Virus record (IMG/VR): IMGVR_UViG_3300015371_000010
Location: 1-64,000 of that record
Source: a virus
Direction: 5' to 3' (one strand)
DNA: 64,000 bases
In this document: positions 14,607 to 22,187 of the stretch, in pieces
How positions within the stretch are numbered: the stretch's first letter is position 1
Layout: every line of letters begins with the position of its first letter
The notes under the pieces: generated by a model
Database searches by the model: none
What the model saw: the letters and a program-made list of their open reading frames with translations, nothing else
What the model was told of the DNA's origin: nothing
Program-made: the position numbers and the translations under genes

Positions 14607-14635
14607 AGTATATCAAAAACACTACAAACGCACAA
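14607..14635 (-). promoter_or_regulatory. Sigma70-like promoter, leftward
   Basis: On the - strand: -35 TTGTGC (14635-14630), 17-nt spacer, -10 TATACT (14612-14607). The spacer contains GTAGTG exactly 7 nt before the -10, the same arrangement as at 14788-14816. It should drive the 14.5-kb leftward operon. Confidence 0.75.
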
Positions 14636-14787
14636 GGGCCGGGGCGATACCGCCTCGGCCTGCTCGGGAGTGCCGGTGCTCCCCTCGGGAGACTTATCCG
14701 GGTGACTCCGGGAGGGCTAGGGACCATCACAGTGGGTCCCTCAGGTCCTCCAGAGGCTCCCCCTGACGGGTTCGACCTCATGCATCC
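14636..14787 (-). ncRNA. Possible structured leader or small RNA between two leftward promoters
   Basis: No gene with a ribosome site is visible here. The RNA from the promoter at 14788-14816 would contain GGGACC...GGTCCC and other GC-rich pairings before reaching the second promoter. It may be an untranslated leader or a small RNA; evidence is position and folding potential only. Confidence 0.3.
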
Positions 14788-14816
14788 ATTATAGACCATC
14801 CACTACATCAGGTCAA
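14788..14816 (-). promoter_or_regulatory. Strong sigma70-like promoter, leftward
   Basis: On the - strand: -35 TTGACC (14816-14811), 17-nt spacer, -10 TATAAT (14793-14788): the best consensus promoter in the window. GTAGTG sits 7 nt before the -10, within GATGTAGTGGAT. It begins right after the virion cassette at 14813-16835 and directs transcription into the early operon. Confidence 0.85.
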
Positions 14817-15106
14817 TGGATCGTGGATCCGTCCCACCAGCCCTTGATGGTCGCCGGCCGGACGGCCGAGCCATCCCACCAGCCCCTCAGCGTGGCCGAC
14901 CTCCTGGTGGAGCCGTCCCAGTAGGTCGGCGTCATCGGGTTCAGGTTGGTGCTGTAGAGCACCTCGACATGAAGCCGGGAGAGTCGCATGGTCGGAGAGC
15001 TCTGCAGCACCAGGGCCTCGGAGTGCAGCCGGGACAGCCGGATCTGAGGCGGGCTCTGCTGGACCAGCGTCTCGGCGTGCAGCCGGGAGACTCGGGTGTC
15101 GGTCAC
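14813..15106 (-). CDS. Repeat-containing virion-type protein (97 aa)
   Basis: Two internal repeat series: three copies of an approximately 18-residue unit with R(V/L)SRLHxExL (residues 5-55), then three copies of a WDGS unit (YWDGSTRR, GWWDGSAVRPATIK, GWWDGSTIH). The first type recalls short RVSQLxVEVL strand repeats common in actinophage minor tail genes. Last gene of the four-gene minus-strand virion cassette, overlapping the previous gene by 4 nt. Its end overlaps the promoter at 14788-14816 by a few bases. Confidence 0.7.
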   Translation of the reverse strand: MTDTRVSRLHAETLVQQSPPQIRLSRLHSEALVLQSSPTMRLSRLHVEVLYSTNLNPMTPTYWDGSTRRSATLRGWWDGSAVRPATIKGWWDGSTIH

Positions 15107-16122
15107 ACCGCCTTCACCCCGATCTCCATGGCGTTGACGTTGGCCACCGAGAAGTTGCCGCCGGCGTTGGGCCGGAGCTTGACGAAGTCGGACCAGTAGG
15201 CCCCGTAGGTGGTGCCCACGCCCAGGGTGCCAGAGATGGTGGAGTTGACCGAGTTGTCCCGGATCACCGCCTGGAGGCTGGCAGCACCGGTGTCGGTCTT
15301 GGCCGCATACATCCCCAGGCGGACGCCGTAGACGACCTGTGCCGCGCCCGGCAGGTCAGGGAAGACGTAGGTGTCGATCAGGTTGGAGCCGCCCAGGGCG
15401 CCCACATAGTCGGTGGTGGTCGGCGGGTTCTCGTCCACGGTGCCCCAGTTCGGGGCCACGCTCGGGGTCCAGCCGGTGGTGGTGCCGGCCCCGGTGGGGT
15501 AGCCGTGAGCCACCTTCACATCCCCGAGGAAGGTGTTGTTGGGCCGACCATCGGTGGCGGTGCCGTCGGAGAGGTCCAGCAGGTACATGTCATCGATCCA
15601 GCCGTTGGAGCCAGCCCCGTTGATCAGATCGATGCCGGTCACCGGAGTAGTGGAGACCGCCGTCCGAGCGGTGAAGTTCATCCACTGGACACCATCCACC
15701 CGGACCTGACACAAGCCGGCGGTCAGATGTGGGGTGTAGGCGATCTCCAGGTAGTGGTCGACGTTCTGCAGCCAGTTCAGGCCACTGGTCACCGCCACCT
15801 CGGAGACGGTGTTGTGGAAGCCGATCTCATTGGTGCTGACACCGGAGAAGTAGAGCGTGCCCAGGGTGGTGGTCCCGTTCATGAACCGGGCGATGGGCCG
15901 GTTGGAGGTGGCCGTCCAGACTCCTCGGCCCAGCGCATAGCCGACGATCAGGCTGCTCATCGGCGCCCCGGGCACAGTGAGCGAGCAGGTGCTGTTGGAA
16001 AGCAGCGAGCTGGCGTGGTTGGCCACTCCGTCCCGGCCGGTGGTCGAGTTGTAGCCGTTCCATTCCGGGTAGGCCATCGTGGTCGATCCCCCGTCGAACC
16101 CCCAGAACCCGCGCAGTGCCAT
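15103..16122 (-). CDS. Minor tail protein, LamG/concanavalin-like
   Basis: 339 aa beginning MALRGFWGFDGGSTTMAYPE. Composition and pattern (repeated short strands, DHYLEIAYTPHLTAGLCQVR, WIDDMYLLDLSDG, FLGDVKVAHGYPTGAG) match jelly-roll lectin or LamG-like receptor-binding tail proteins. It probably contributes to host recognition. Encoded on the opposite strand from the main tail genes, within a cassette of collagen-like and BppU-like partners. Confidence 0.7.
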   Translation of the reverse strand: MALRGFWGFDGGSTTMAYPEWNGYNSTTGRDGVANHASSLLSNSTCSLTVPGAPMSSLIVGYALGRGVWTATSNRPIARFMNGTTTLGTLYFSGVSTNEIGFHNTVSEVAVTSGLNWLQNVDHYLEIAYTPHLTAGLCQVRVDGVQWMNFTARTAVSTTPVTGIDLINGAGSNGWIDDMYLLDLSDGTATDGRPNNTFLGDVKVAHGYPTGAGTTTGWTPSVAPNWGTVDENPPTTTDYVGALGGSNLIDTYVFPDLPGAAQVVYGVRLGMYAAKTDTGAASLQAVIRDNSVNSTISGTLGVGTTYGAYWSDFVKLRPNAGGNFSVANVNAMEIGVKAV

Positions 16123-16123
16123 C

Positions 16124-16486
16124 TCAGCCCTTCTCGAAGATCACGGTGCCGGCCGGAGTGCCACCGGGCACGGCGGCTCCGTTCTCGATCAGCAGCAGCC
16201 CGACACCAGCTGGGCCGGTGGGACCGGTAGGCCCGGGAGGACCGGTGGCGCCAGCGACACCAGCACTTCCAGTCAAGCCGGTGGGGCCTTGAGGCCCGGG
16301 TGCGCCGGCTGCTCCGGGTGGTCCATCGGCGCCGGCGGGGCCAGAGGCCCCAGCGGGTCCAGGCGGGCCCTGCTGACCAGGGATGCCCAGGTGCACCGCC
16401 GGCAGGTCCAGGTAGACCTCGACCGCGATCTGGTCGTGCAGCACCGCGACGTAGTTCGTCTCGATGTCCAGGAGCAGCTCATCCAT
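16124..16486 (-). CDS. Collagen-like tail protein
   Basis: 120 aa. N-terminal 35 residues ([20 protein letters not shown]) form a small domain. About 19 Gly-X-Y triplets follow ([20 protein letters not shown]), and a short beta end [19 protein letters not shown]. Trimeric collagen-like rods are usual in phage fibres. Start overlaps the stop of the BppU-like gene. A similar pair (BppU-like then collagen-like) occurs at 32010-33093 on the other strand. Confidence 0.85.
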   Translation of the reverse strand: MDELLLDIETNYVAVLHDQIAVEVYLDLPAVHLGIPGQQGPPGPAGASGPAGADGPPGAAGAPGPQGPTGLTGSAGVAGATGPPGPTGPTGPAGVGLLLIENGAAVPGGTPAGTVIFEKG

Positions 16487-16835
16487 GGGTCACGTCCAGG
16501 ACCGCCTTGAAGCTGCCGCTCACCAGGGTCTCGATGTCGGCGCCATCGTCCATCTGGAGGTCCCATACCCCCGACTTCTCCACCTCGCTACCGAGCCAGG
16601 TCGTCACGTCGTCACCGGGCCAGGCGAGCATCATCACCCCGTGCACCTCGTCCACAGCGGTGATCACGGCGTCCAGCGCGTCTGTGGCATTGGCGGCACT
16701 GCGGGCCATAGCCGTCAGAGTCGTTCCGGTCAGGTCGATAGGCCGACCAGCACGGGTGATGGTGATCTGCATCTTGTTGCTGTCTCCAGCTCGGATCCCG
16801 TCCAGATCCAGAGTGGCTGGTCCTAGCTGCACCAT
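16479..16835 (-). CDS. BppU N-terminal-like baseplate/tail protein
   Basis: 118 aa beginning [20 protein letters not shown]; the strand order ([20 protein letters not shown], then [13 protein letters not shown]) fits the BppU N-terminal domain found ahead of phage fibres, which senses or docks to the baseplate. Ribosome site GGAGGTGGAGCG. First gene of the leftward virion cassette. Family call is by pattern, moderate certainty. Confidence 0.65.
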   Translation of the reverse strand: MVQLGPATLDLDGIRAGDSNKMQITITRAGRPIDLTGTTLTAMARSAANATDALDAVITAVDEVHGVMMLAWPGDDVTTWLGSEVEKSGVWDLQMDDGADIETLVSGSFKAVLDVTHG

Positions 16836-16920
16836 CGCTCCACCTCCGTCCTCAGGCTAACGAGCAGCGCTCGTCGTTACCGTGGAGATGATCAGAGATG
16901 GCCAGGAGAGGAGACTGGTG

Positions 16921-17172
16921 ATGGCTCCTCTTCGGGATCGACCTACCGCTGATGTGGTGATCGTCATCTTCACCATGGTGGTGGCCTTCGTGGTGATCAC
17001 CATCACCCTGGTCACGGTCATCTCTCTGTTGACCGGAAACTTCGATCATCTCAGCAACGTCTTGCAGGCGGTGGGGGATCTGACCGGTTCCCTGATCGCC
17101 CTGATCGTTGGTTATGTAGCCGGTCGAGGTACCAACGGCAATGACGGCCGAGGTAGTACTCCTGGAAGCTGA
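16921..17172 (+). CDS. Two-TM holin-like protein
   Basis: 83 aa. Starts MAPLRDRPTADVVIVIFTMV; TM1 covers about residues 10-35 (Val/Ile/Thr-rich) and TM2 residues 50-68 (LTGSLIALIVGYVAGRG), with a Gly/Asn/Ser tail. GGAGAGGAG 8 nt upstream supports this ATG over one at 16882. Position just before a glycosidase suggests a lysis or export partner; it could equally be a membrane anchor unrelated to lysis. Confidence 0.65.
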   Translation: MAPLRDRPTADVVIVIFTMVVAFVVITITLVTVISLLTGNFDHLSNVLQAVGDLTGSLIALIVGYVAGRGTNGNDGRGSTPGS

Positions 17173-17231
17173 GGATGGATAACCTCCTAGGGAACTGACA
17201 CGTTTCAGTGAACTGAATAAGGAGACCCCCA

Positions 17232-18167
17232 GTGACCATCTATGACGATGTGCGAGCCAAGCTCGCCGAAGCTGAAGCCGGCTACCAGCAGCTCACTGCA
17301 GATCTGAACGCTGCCGAGCAGCAGATCATGACCCTGACCCAGCAGCTGGAGGAGTGCCAGGCTGCTCAGCAGCCGGAGACTCCGACCACTCCCACCCAGC
17401 CCCAGCCGACCGGAACCAAGATCGGCTGCTCCTGGAAGGGCACCGAGGGACTGCCGGCCTCGATCACCAAGATCGACTCCTACCGCTACTTCTTCCAGCC
17501 CGGGGACATGAAGTCGGCGAAGACCTGGGGTGGCAACGCCAGGACTGCCCACGACAAGTACGGCTGTCGGAACTTCTCGGTCTCCTTCAAGCCGGACTCG
17601 GCCTCGGCCAACCCACCGTTCGCAGCAGCCTCGATCACCAACATGACCAACTACCTGAAGTCCATCCCCAGCGATGTCCCCCGGGAGAACGTCTACGTGA
17701 CCTTCTACCACGAGCACGACGGGAACATCCGGGACGGCAGCTACTCCCTGGACCTGTACAAGAAGGGTTCCAAGCAGGTGGCTGACGTGGCGCACTCTCT
17801 GGGGATGAAGTACGGACCGATCCACAACGGCTGGCCGATGAAGATCTCGGAGTGGCAGTCCAAGGAGGCTGACGTGTCCCTCTACGACTTCTGGGGCGCG
17901 GACTGCTACTCCGACACCTACCAGGCCAGCTCTCCGTACATGGATGTGCTCAAGCAGTACGCGGACTCACTGAAGAAGCCGCTGTTGATCGGGGAGATGG
18001 CCTCTCCGGCTGAGTCTGGTTCCAAGCAGGAGGACTGGTGCAAGCAGGCCAGGACCTGGGCTCTGAAGAACACTGCGGTGGCCCACTACTGGTCCTCTCA
18101 GGTGGGGACCACCGGTACCAACTACCGGCTCTCTGACCAGGCCGCCAGGAACTGGTTCGGGGTCTAG
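17232..18167 (+). CDS. GH26-like glycoside hydrolase with coiled-coil N-terminus
   Basis: 311 aa, GTG start with AAGGAG upstream. Residues 1-45 are a coiled coil (AEAEAGYQQLTADLNAAEQQ), followed by a TTPTQPQPT linker and a TIM-barrel domain. VYVTFYHEHDGNIRDG holds the likely acid/base Glu and KPLLIGEMASPAES the likely nucleophile Glu, as in GH26-type enzymes (HExxG and a late Glu). There is no signal peptide. It could be an endolysin-class hydrolase or a virion-borne depolymerase for surface polysaccharide; the coiled coil favours a multimer. Followed by a terminator. Confidence 0.75.
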   Translation: MTIYDDVRAKLAEAEAGYQQLTADLNAAEQQIMTLTQQLEECQAAQQPETPTTPTQPQPTGTKIGCSWKGTEGLPASITKIDSYRYFFQPGDMKSAKTWGGNARTAHDKYGCRNFSVSFKPDSASANPPFAAASITNMTNYLKSIPSDVPRENVYVTFYHEHDGNIRDGSYSLDLYKKGSKQVADVAHSLGMKYGPIHNGWPMKISEWQSKEADVSLYDFWGADCYSDTYQASSPYMDVLKQYADSLKKPLLIGEMASPAESGSKQEDWCKQARTWALKNTAVAHYWSSQVGTTGTNYRLSDQAARNWFGV

Positions 18168-18179
18168 GAAGACCCGGAG

Positions 18180-18221
18180 GAGGCCACGATCTTGGGACGC
18201 CAGGTTCGTGGCCTCTTCTTC
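18180..18221 (+). terminator. Intrinsic terminator after the glycosidase gene
   Basis: GAGGCCACGA (18180-18189) pairs with TCGTGGCCTC (18206-18215), a 10-bp stem with 16-nt loop and TTCTTC tail, 12 nt after the stop. The T-run is weak, so efficiency is uncertain. From here to 18630 I see no convincing gene. Confidence 0.7.
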
Positions 18222-18566
18222 ATGGCCTCTACATAGAGCCGGTACTGCTCCCTGGCCAGAGCGAATGGCTCCTTCGGAGCCTCCGTGTTCGCTTCGCTCA
18301 CGCTGTTCCTTCTGGGCATGGGTGACTCTTTAGGCTCAGCAGCCCTGCAGGTCACTCACACCTGAGATCTTCAAGTGCTTAGGGGCAGTGGGTACGGATC
18401 CACCCCGGTTGTCCTGTACAGCCGGTGACGTATCACGGAGCCGGCATCCTGGCTCTCCGGCCAGACCACGAGGGACCGCAGTGGACTTTGATGTACTACA
18501 CTGCACTCACTCGTGATCTGACACTCGCGACGCTAGGCCTCGATCCGCTCCTGGTCAAGCATGAGG

Positions 18567-18600
18567 AACCCCGGTGTATGGATGCCACCGGGGTTTCTCC
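18567..18600 (+). terminator. Intrinsic terminator or leader hairpin
   Basis: AACCCCGGTG (18567-18576) pairs with CACCGGGGTT (18586-18595), then TCTCC; outer GAG/CTC extends it. It precedes the small membrane protein gene at 18631 and may be an attenuator like those in the leftward operon. Confidence 0.6.
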
Positions 18601-18630
18601 ATGTCTGGACAGCGCCGGTGGACTAGACAC

Positions 18631-18786
18631 ATGCCTCGTCCGATGCCCGATACCAAGCGCCGCGACTTCATGGTCCTGTGCGTCGCGCTGGGTGCTCTCC
18701 TGGGTGCCGCGGCCGCCTTCACGGTGGTCGGCGTGCATGTAGTTGAAGTAGCCCTGAACAAGGTTGCCGGCATGGCCGAGAACTAG
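18631..18786 (+). CDS. Small single-TM protein (51 aa)
   Basis: MPRPMPDTKRRDFMVLCVAL then LGALLGAAAAFTVVGVHVVE: basic N-terminus and one TM helix. Ribosome site is poor (GCCGGTGGA), so translation is less certain; an upstream in-frame ATG at 18574 exists. Unknown function. Confidence 0.5.
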   Translation: MPRPMPDTKRRDFMVLCVALGALLGAAAAFTVVGVHVVEVALNKVAGMAEN

Positions 18787-18800
18787 TCCGCTCGGACCTG

Positions 18801-18828
18801 TTGACGCCTCCTCGAACAGGTGTACGGT
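18801..18828 (+). promoter_or_regulatory. Promoter for a leaderless gene
   Basis: -35 TTGACG (18801-18806), 16-nt spacer, -10 TACGGT (18823-18828), then 6 nt and the ATG at 18835. The transcript would begin on the start codon. This is the rightward promoter nearest the replication genes. Confidence 0.7.
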
Positions 18829-18834
18829 CGCCAG

Positions 18835-19176
18835 ATGCCCACCGTCTGGGTCACCGCGAACCGGAAGCGTCGAACCCGCTTCCACCGCAGCCCAGACTGC
18901 CGGCAGCTGAAGAAGGCGCCTGCTCGTGGCGAGCGCCAGCCGGTCCAGGCCCTGGACCTGAACGACGTGGGCGTCCGCCCGTGCAAGACCTGCTACCCGG
19001 ACGCGCCGGCGCTCAAGATCTTCAAGCCCTACTGCCACAAGTGCCGCTCCCCCTACCCCTGCCGGCACAACGGCGGGATCGAGGTCGTGGACCGTCGTGG
19101 TCATCGTCGGTACGTGTGGCCGGACACCAACCAGGCACCGTACTACCGAGCGCAGGGGCTTGACTGCGTGTCGTAG
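18835..19176 (+). CDS. Zinc-finger protein with two Cys/His clusters
   Basis: 113 aa. Residues 15-60: FHRSPDCRQLKKA...GVRPCKTCYPD, a fold like Ada/Zn-binding minidomains that read short CRxL and CxxC sites; residues 65-85: YCHKCRSPYPCRHNGG, a second ribbon. Probably DNA- or RNA-binding. No Shine-Dalgarno precedes it; instead a promoter spaced for leaderless initiation. First gene before the helicase. Confidence 0.65.
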   Translation: MPTVWVTANRKRRTRFHRSPDCRQLKKAPARGERQPVQALDLNDVGVRPCKTCYPDAPALKIFKPYCHKCRSPYPCRHNGGIEVVDRRGHRRYVWPDTNQAPYYRAQGLDCVS

Positions 19177-19240
19177 ATGCGATTGCATCATTGCATGTAG
19201 TGCATAGTGTGAAGGACGAGCACACGAGGGAGCATCCACA

Positions 19241-20539
19241 ATGCCCGCAGCACCTGCAGAGACCCTGTTGATCTCTGCCCTGCTCAATGGCCAGTGCGTC
19301 GGCACCGAGGTCCAGTACGGCATCACGGTCGGGGACTTCGAGGGGTACGCCGATGAGTTCAATTGGCTCACCAACTACGTGGCCACCTACGGGTGCCAGC
19401 CGACCCGGGACATCTTTCGGATCAGGTTCCCCGGCTTCATCTTCTCCGAGCACATAGATGTCCGGTCAGCGGCGGAGATGGTCCATCAGTCCGCCAACCG
19501 ACGCCGGATCAACACCGCGATTACCGAGGCGATGGACTCGCTCCACCTGGGTGATGCGACCGCCGCGTACGACCGGCTGGTCGCTGCGAAGCCGAAGCGG
19601 GCGCTGGCTCCGCCGCGTGCTCTACTCACCGACGCGGGACGACTAGAGGCCTGGGGCGACCGCCGGTTCGCCATCGAGCTGCCCTACCCCTCGCTGCAGC
19701 GCTGGACCGGCGGGATCCGGGCCGGCAACCTCTGGTACCTGGCGGCACGGCCCCAGCAGGGCAAGAGCGCCCATCTGGCCTCGATCTGCAAGTACGCCAT
19801 GCTCCAGGGCCACCGGATCCTGTTCTTCTCCCTGGAGATGAGCGAGGAGGAGGTGGTCGGCCGGTTCCATGCCGCACTGGCCACCGAGATGGGCTACCCC
19901 ACGCTGACCCTGACCGCGCTCCGGGACCGGCGGGTGGAGCTGGCCAGCTACCGGAAGTTCATCGGGGAGCTCGCAGAGAAGCTGGCCGATTGTGGTGGTG
20001 GTCTAGACATCCACACGCCGGCGGACGGCAAGGTCTCCCCGAGCACGGTGGCCTCCCGGTGCGGGGAGTACGACCTGACCTGCATCGACTACGTGGGGCT
20101 GATGGCCTCCGACGCCGGTGGCCGGGCCGTGGACGACTGGCGGGTGATGGCCACCATCTCCAACAGCCTGAAGGAGACTGCGCTGGCCCAGCCGGATGCC
20201 CGGCTGCTGGCCGCGGCCCAGATCAACCGGGAGGGCGACACCGGGAGTGCCCCTCCGAAGCTCAGAAACCTGGCTCAGAGCGACGCACTCGGCCAGGACG
20301 GGGATGTGGTCGTCACGATGCGTGCGAAGCCGCACAACGTCGCTACCACCTTCTCCCTGGAGAAGAACAGGCATGGGGTCAGTGGGACCTCGTTCCACAC
20401 CACCTTCGACCCGGACCGAGGCGCCTACGCCGAGATCTCCGCTGACCACGCGGAGGACCTGGTGATCAACGCCGAGGAACTGGCCATCAACCCCGGCCCG
20501 CCTGCTCTGCGGGTCATCAAGAGTGAGGACAAGCCATGA
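19241..20539 (+). CDS. dnaB: Replicative DnaB-family helicase
   Basis: 432 aa. N-terminal helical domain to about 150, then a RecA-like core: Walker A LAARPQQGKS (H1), FFSLEMSEEEVVGRFHAAL (H1a), Walker B-type TCIDYVGLMAS (H2), LLAAAQINREG (H3), and NRHGVSGTSFHTTFDP (H4). Unwinds the phage fork as a hexamer in partnership with the primase encoded two genes downstream. Length is near the usual 430-470 aa. GAGGGAGCATCCACA precedes the ATG. The gene overlaps the next start by 4 nt. Confidence 0.95.
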   Translation: MPAAPAETLLISALLNGQCVGTEVQYGITVGDFEGYADEFNWLTNYVATYGCQPTRDIFRIRFPGFIFSEHIDVRSAAEMVHQSANRRRINTAITEAMDSLHLGDATAAYDRLVAAKPKRALAPPRALLTDAGRLEAWGDRRFAIELPYPSLQRWTGGIRAGNLWYLAARPQQGKSAHLASICKYAMLQGHRILFFSLEMSEEEVVGRFHAALATEMGYPTLTLTALRDRRVELASYRKFIGELAEKLADCGGGLDIHTPADGKVSPSTVASRCGEYDLTCIDYVGLMASDAGGRAVDDWRVMATISNSLKETALAQPDARLLAAAQINREGDTGSAPPKLRNLAQSDALGQDGDVVVTMRAKPHNVATTFSLEKNRHGVSGTSFHTTFDPDRGAYAEISADHAEDLVINAEELAINPGPPALRVIKSEDKP

Positions 20540-20682
20540 GTGCAGCAGCCGCCCAGACCATCGAACATGTCTGGCACCGCCCAGAGCCCCATTACTTCGA
20601 GGGGCTGAGGAACACCTGGGTCTGCAACCAGGTGAACTGCGATGGCGAGCACCACCACTACGTGCCATGTGGTCCGCGCTGA
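20536..20682 (+). CDS. Small Cys/His protein between helicase and primase
   Basis: 48 aa (MSAAAAQTIEHVWHRPEPHY, then TWVCNQVNCDGEHHHYVPC). Cys at VCNQVNC and the last CGPR with a His triad could form a zinc site. ATG overlaps the helicase stop (ATGA) and its 3' end overlaps the primase start by 16 nt, so it is most likely translated. Role unknown; possibly a helicase or primase accessory. Confidence 0.55.
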   Translation: MSAAAAQTIEHVWHRPEPHYFEGLRNTWVCNQVNCDGEHHHYVPCGPR

Positions 20683-21503
20683 CCCTGTCCGAGGCGCTGC
20701 GGTACGGGAAGGGGATCGAACGGTCGTTCCTGTGCCCTGAGCACGGGGACAGCCGCCCCAGCGCCTCGGTGAACATCGCCAAGGGGGTCTGGTACTGCTA
20801 CACCTGCCATGCCCATGGAGACCTGACCGGCGACGCCAAGCTGGTCGAGCCGGACTACCAGAAGATGAAGCTCTGGCTGGACAACAAGCTGAGCGAGGGC
20901 ACGATCTACCCTGAGTCCTGGCTGTCTCGCTATGACGCCGGCCCGGTCCATCCCTACTGGCTGGGTCGTGTGGGGGAGGTGGCGGCTAGACACTTCCGTC
21001 TTGGGGTCGACGTGGGTGCCGAGGCCGTCACCTATCCCCTGCGCGACCCGGCTGGTCAGGTGCTGGGCGTGGTGCGTCGAGCCCTGGACTATGACGGCCA
21101 GGGCCCCAAGTACCGCTACCCCAAGGGCCTGGACATGGGCAGCCTGCTGTTCAACTACACCCCGGCGGCTCGGAACGCGGTGGTGCTCTGTGAGGGCGCG
21201 CTGGACGCGATCGCGCTGTGGAAGGTGGGCGTGGACGCCTTCGCCATCTACGGCTCTCGACTGTCCATGGCTCAGGTCATGCTGATCAACAAGATCGATC
21301 CCGAGTACGTCTACTGCTGCTACGACATGGACAAGGCCGGCTGGCAGGCCTACAAGGACACCGCGGACGCCTTCCCCGGTCGCCTGGTGGGCCGGCTCAC
21401 CTGGCCTCGGGCCTGGGGTGGGGACATCGACGAGATCGGTGAGGCGCGCCGAAAGAAAGTAGTGAATGAGCTTGTATCAACAGGACGTGCGTGCATAGCA
21501 TGA
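20667..21503 (+). CDS. dnaG: DnaG-type DNA primase
   Basis: 278 aa. CHC2 zinc site: SFLCPEHGDSRPSASVN...WYCYTCHAHGD (residues 22-54). TOPRIM: NAVVLCEGALDAIALWKVGV (Glu of the EGxxDA motif) and YVYCCYDMDKAGWQAYKD (DxD-like). It primes lagging-strand synthesis. It lacks a recognisable C-terminal helicase-binding domain, so is shorter than bacterial DnaG (about 600 aa), as many phage primases are. No good ribosome site; probably coupled to the preceding small gene. Confidence 0.93.
   Translation: MWSALTLSEALRYGKGIERSFLCPEHGDSRPSASVNIAKGVWYCYTCHAHGDLTGDAKLVEPDYQKMKLWLDNKLSEGTIYPESWLSRYDAGPVHPYWLGRVGEVAARHFRLGVDVGAEAVTYPLRDPAGQVLGVVRRALDYDGQGPKYRYPKGLDMGSLLFNYTPAARNAVVLCEGALDAIALWKVGVDAFAIYGSRLSMAQVMLINKIDPEYVYCCYDMDKAGWQAYKDTADAFPGRLVGRLTWPRAWGGDIDEIGEARRKKVVNELVSTGRACIA
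21472..21501 (+). promoter_or_regulatory. Promoter for a leaderless gene inside primase 3' end
   Basis: -35 TTGTAT (21472-21477), 18-nt spacer, -10 TAGCAT (21496-21501), 6 nt, then ATG at 21508. No Shine-Dalgarno is present, supporting leaderless translation of the next gene. Confidence 0.65.
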
Positions 21504-21507
21504 GCAC

Positions 21508-21891
21508 ATGACCCAGCCAGACCTACTCGTGGCGCAGTACCTGAACGCCAAGACCGAGTACGACAAGGCCAAGGCCCACTACGAGGACCTGCAGGCCCAG
21601 GTGACCAAGCAGATGGAGGCAGACCACCGGAAGCGCTACAAGTGGAACCAGCAGGGCAAGGTCTGCACGCTCACCTTCGTGCAGCAGCACCAGACCGACA
21701 TCGATGAGCCAGGGCTGCGCAAGGCCCTGACCGCCAAGGTCTTCGATCGCTACACCAAGCGGGTGCTGGACCGAAAGGCGATGGAACTGGCCATGGACAC
21801 CGGCGAGGTCGACCCGGTCACGGTCAGCCGGTTCGTGGCCACGCGGCCCAAGAAGCCATTCCTGACCTACACCGAGAAGGAGGCGGAGTGA
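21508..21891 (+). CDS. Hypothetical replication-region protein (127 aa)
   Basis: Helical N-terminus (AKTEYDKAKAHYEDLQAQVT, coiled coil) and a central beta part (QGKVCTLTFVQQHQTDIDEP). Looks like small phage proteins that sit between primase and SSB; no enzymatic motif. Expression likely from its own leaderless promoter. Confidence 0.65.
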   Translation: MTQPDLLVAQYLNAKTEYDKAKAHYEDLQAQVTKQMEADHRKRYKWNQQGKVCTLTFVQQHQTDIDEPGLRKALTAKVFDRYTKRVLDRKAMELAMDTGEVDPVTVSRFVATRPKKPFLTYTEKEAE

Positions 21892-22187
21892 AGATCGTCG
21901 ACAGCAAGGAGATCAAGCGGAAGCCGAAGGTCTCTCCGGCCTCTCGGATGATCGAGGCCCTGCCGGCCGACCTGTTCTCGGCGCGCCAGGTGGCCGATCA
22001 CTTCGGCGTGAACATCGAGACCATCCGCCGGCTGGCCAGGGCCAAGGACAGCGATGGCAACCCCAAGTTCACCGCGCCGTCCAAGGCGGCCAAGAACGGA
22101 GATCTGGTCGTCTGGGTCTACACCCAGGACGACATCGATGAGCTCGCAGAGTACTTCGGAGAGAAGGCGAGGAAGGTGAGGAAGTAG
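21888..22187 (+). CDS. MerR/excisionase-type HTH DNA-binding protein
   Basis: 99 aa. FSARQVADHFGVNIETIRRL is a winged HTH of the MerR/Xis type; the following segment (NPKFTAPSKAAKNGDLVVWV) forms the wing. Basic ends suggest direct DNA binding. May control replication-gene transcription or help load proteins at an origin. Overlaps the previous stop by 4 nt. Confidence 0.8.
   Translation: MKIVDSKEIKRKPKVSPASRMIEALPADLFSARQVADHFGVNIETIRRLARAKDSDGNPKFTAPSKAAKNGDLVVWVYTQDDIDELAEYFGEKARKVRK

Noticed and set aside
14389-14799. 136-codon minus-strand ORF
   Set aside because: It covers two promoters and a terminator, and composition is not protein-like.
14760-14830. tRNA-like GGGTTCGACC segment
   Set aside because: Flanks do not fold into a cloverleaf; it lies beside the promoter.
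18164-18355. Minus-strand ORF of up to 63 aa after the glycosidase
   Set aside because: It overlaps the rightward terminator stem and has no good ribosome site; possible but unsupported.
18561-18626. 21-codon leader peptide over the 18.57-kb hairpin (MRNPGVWMPPGF...)
   Set aside because: No Shine-Dalgarno and no regulatory codon run; kept only as a remote attenuation possibility.
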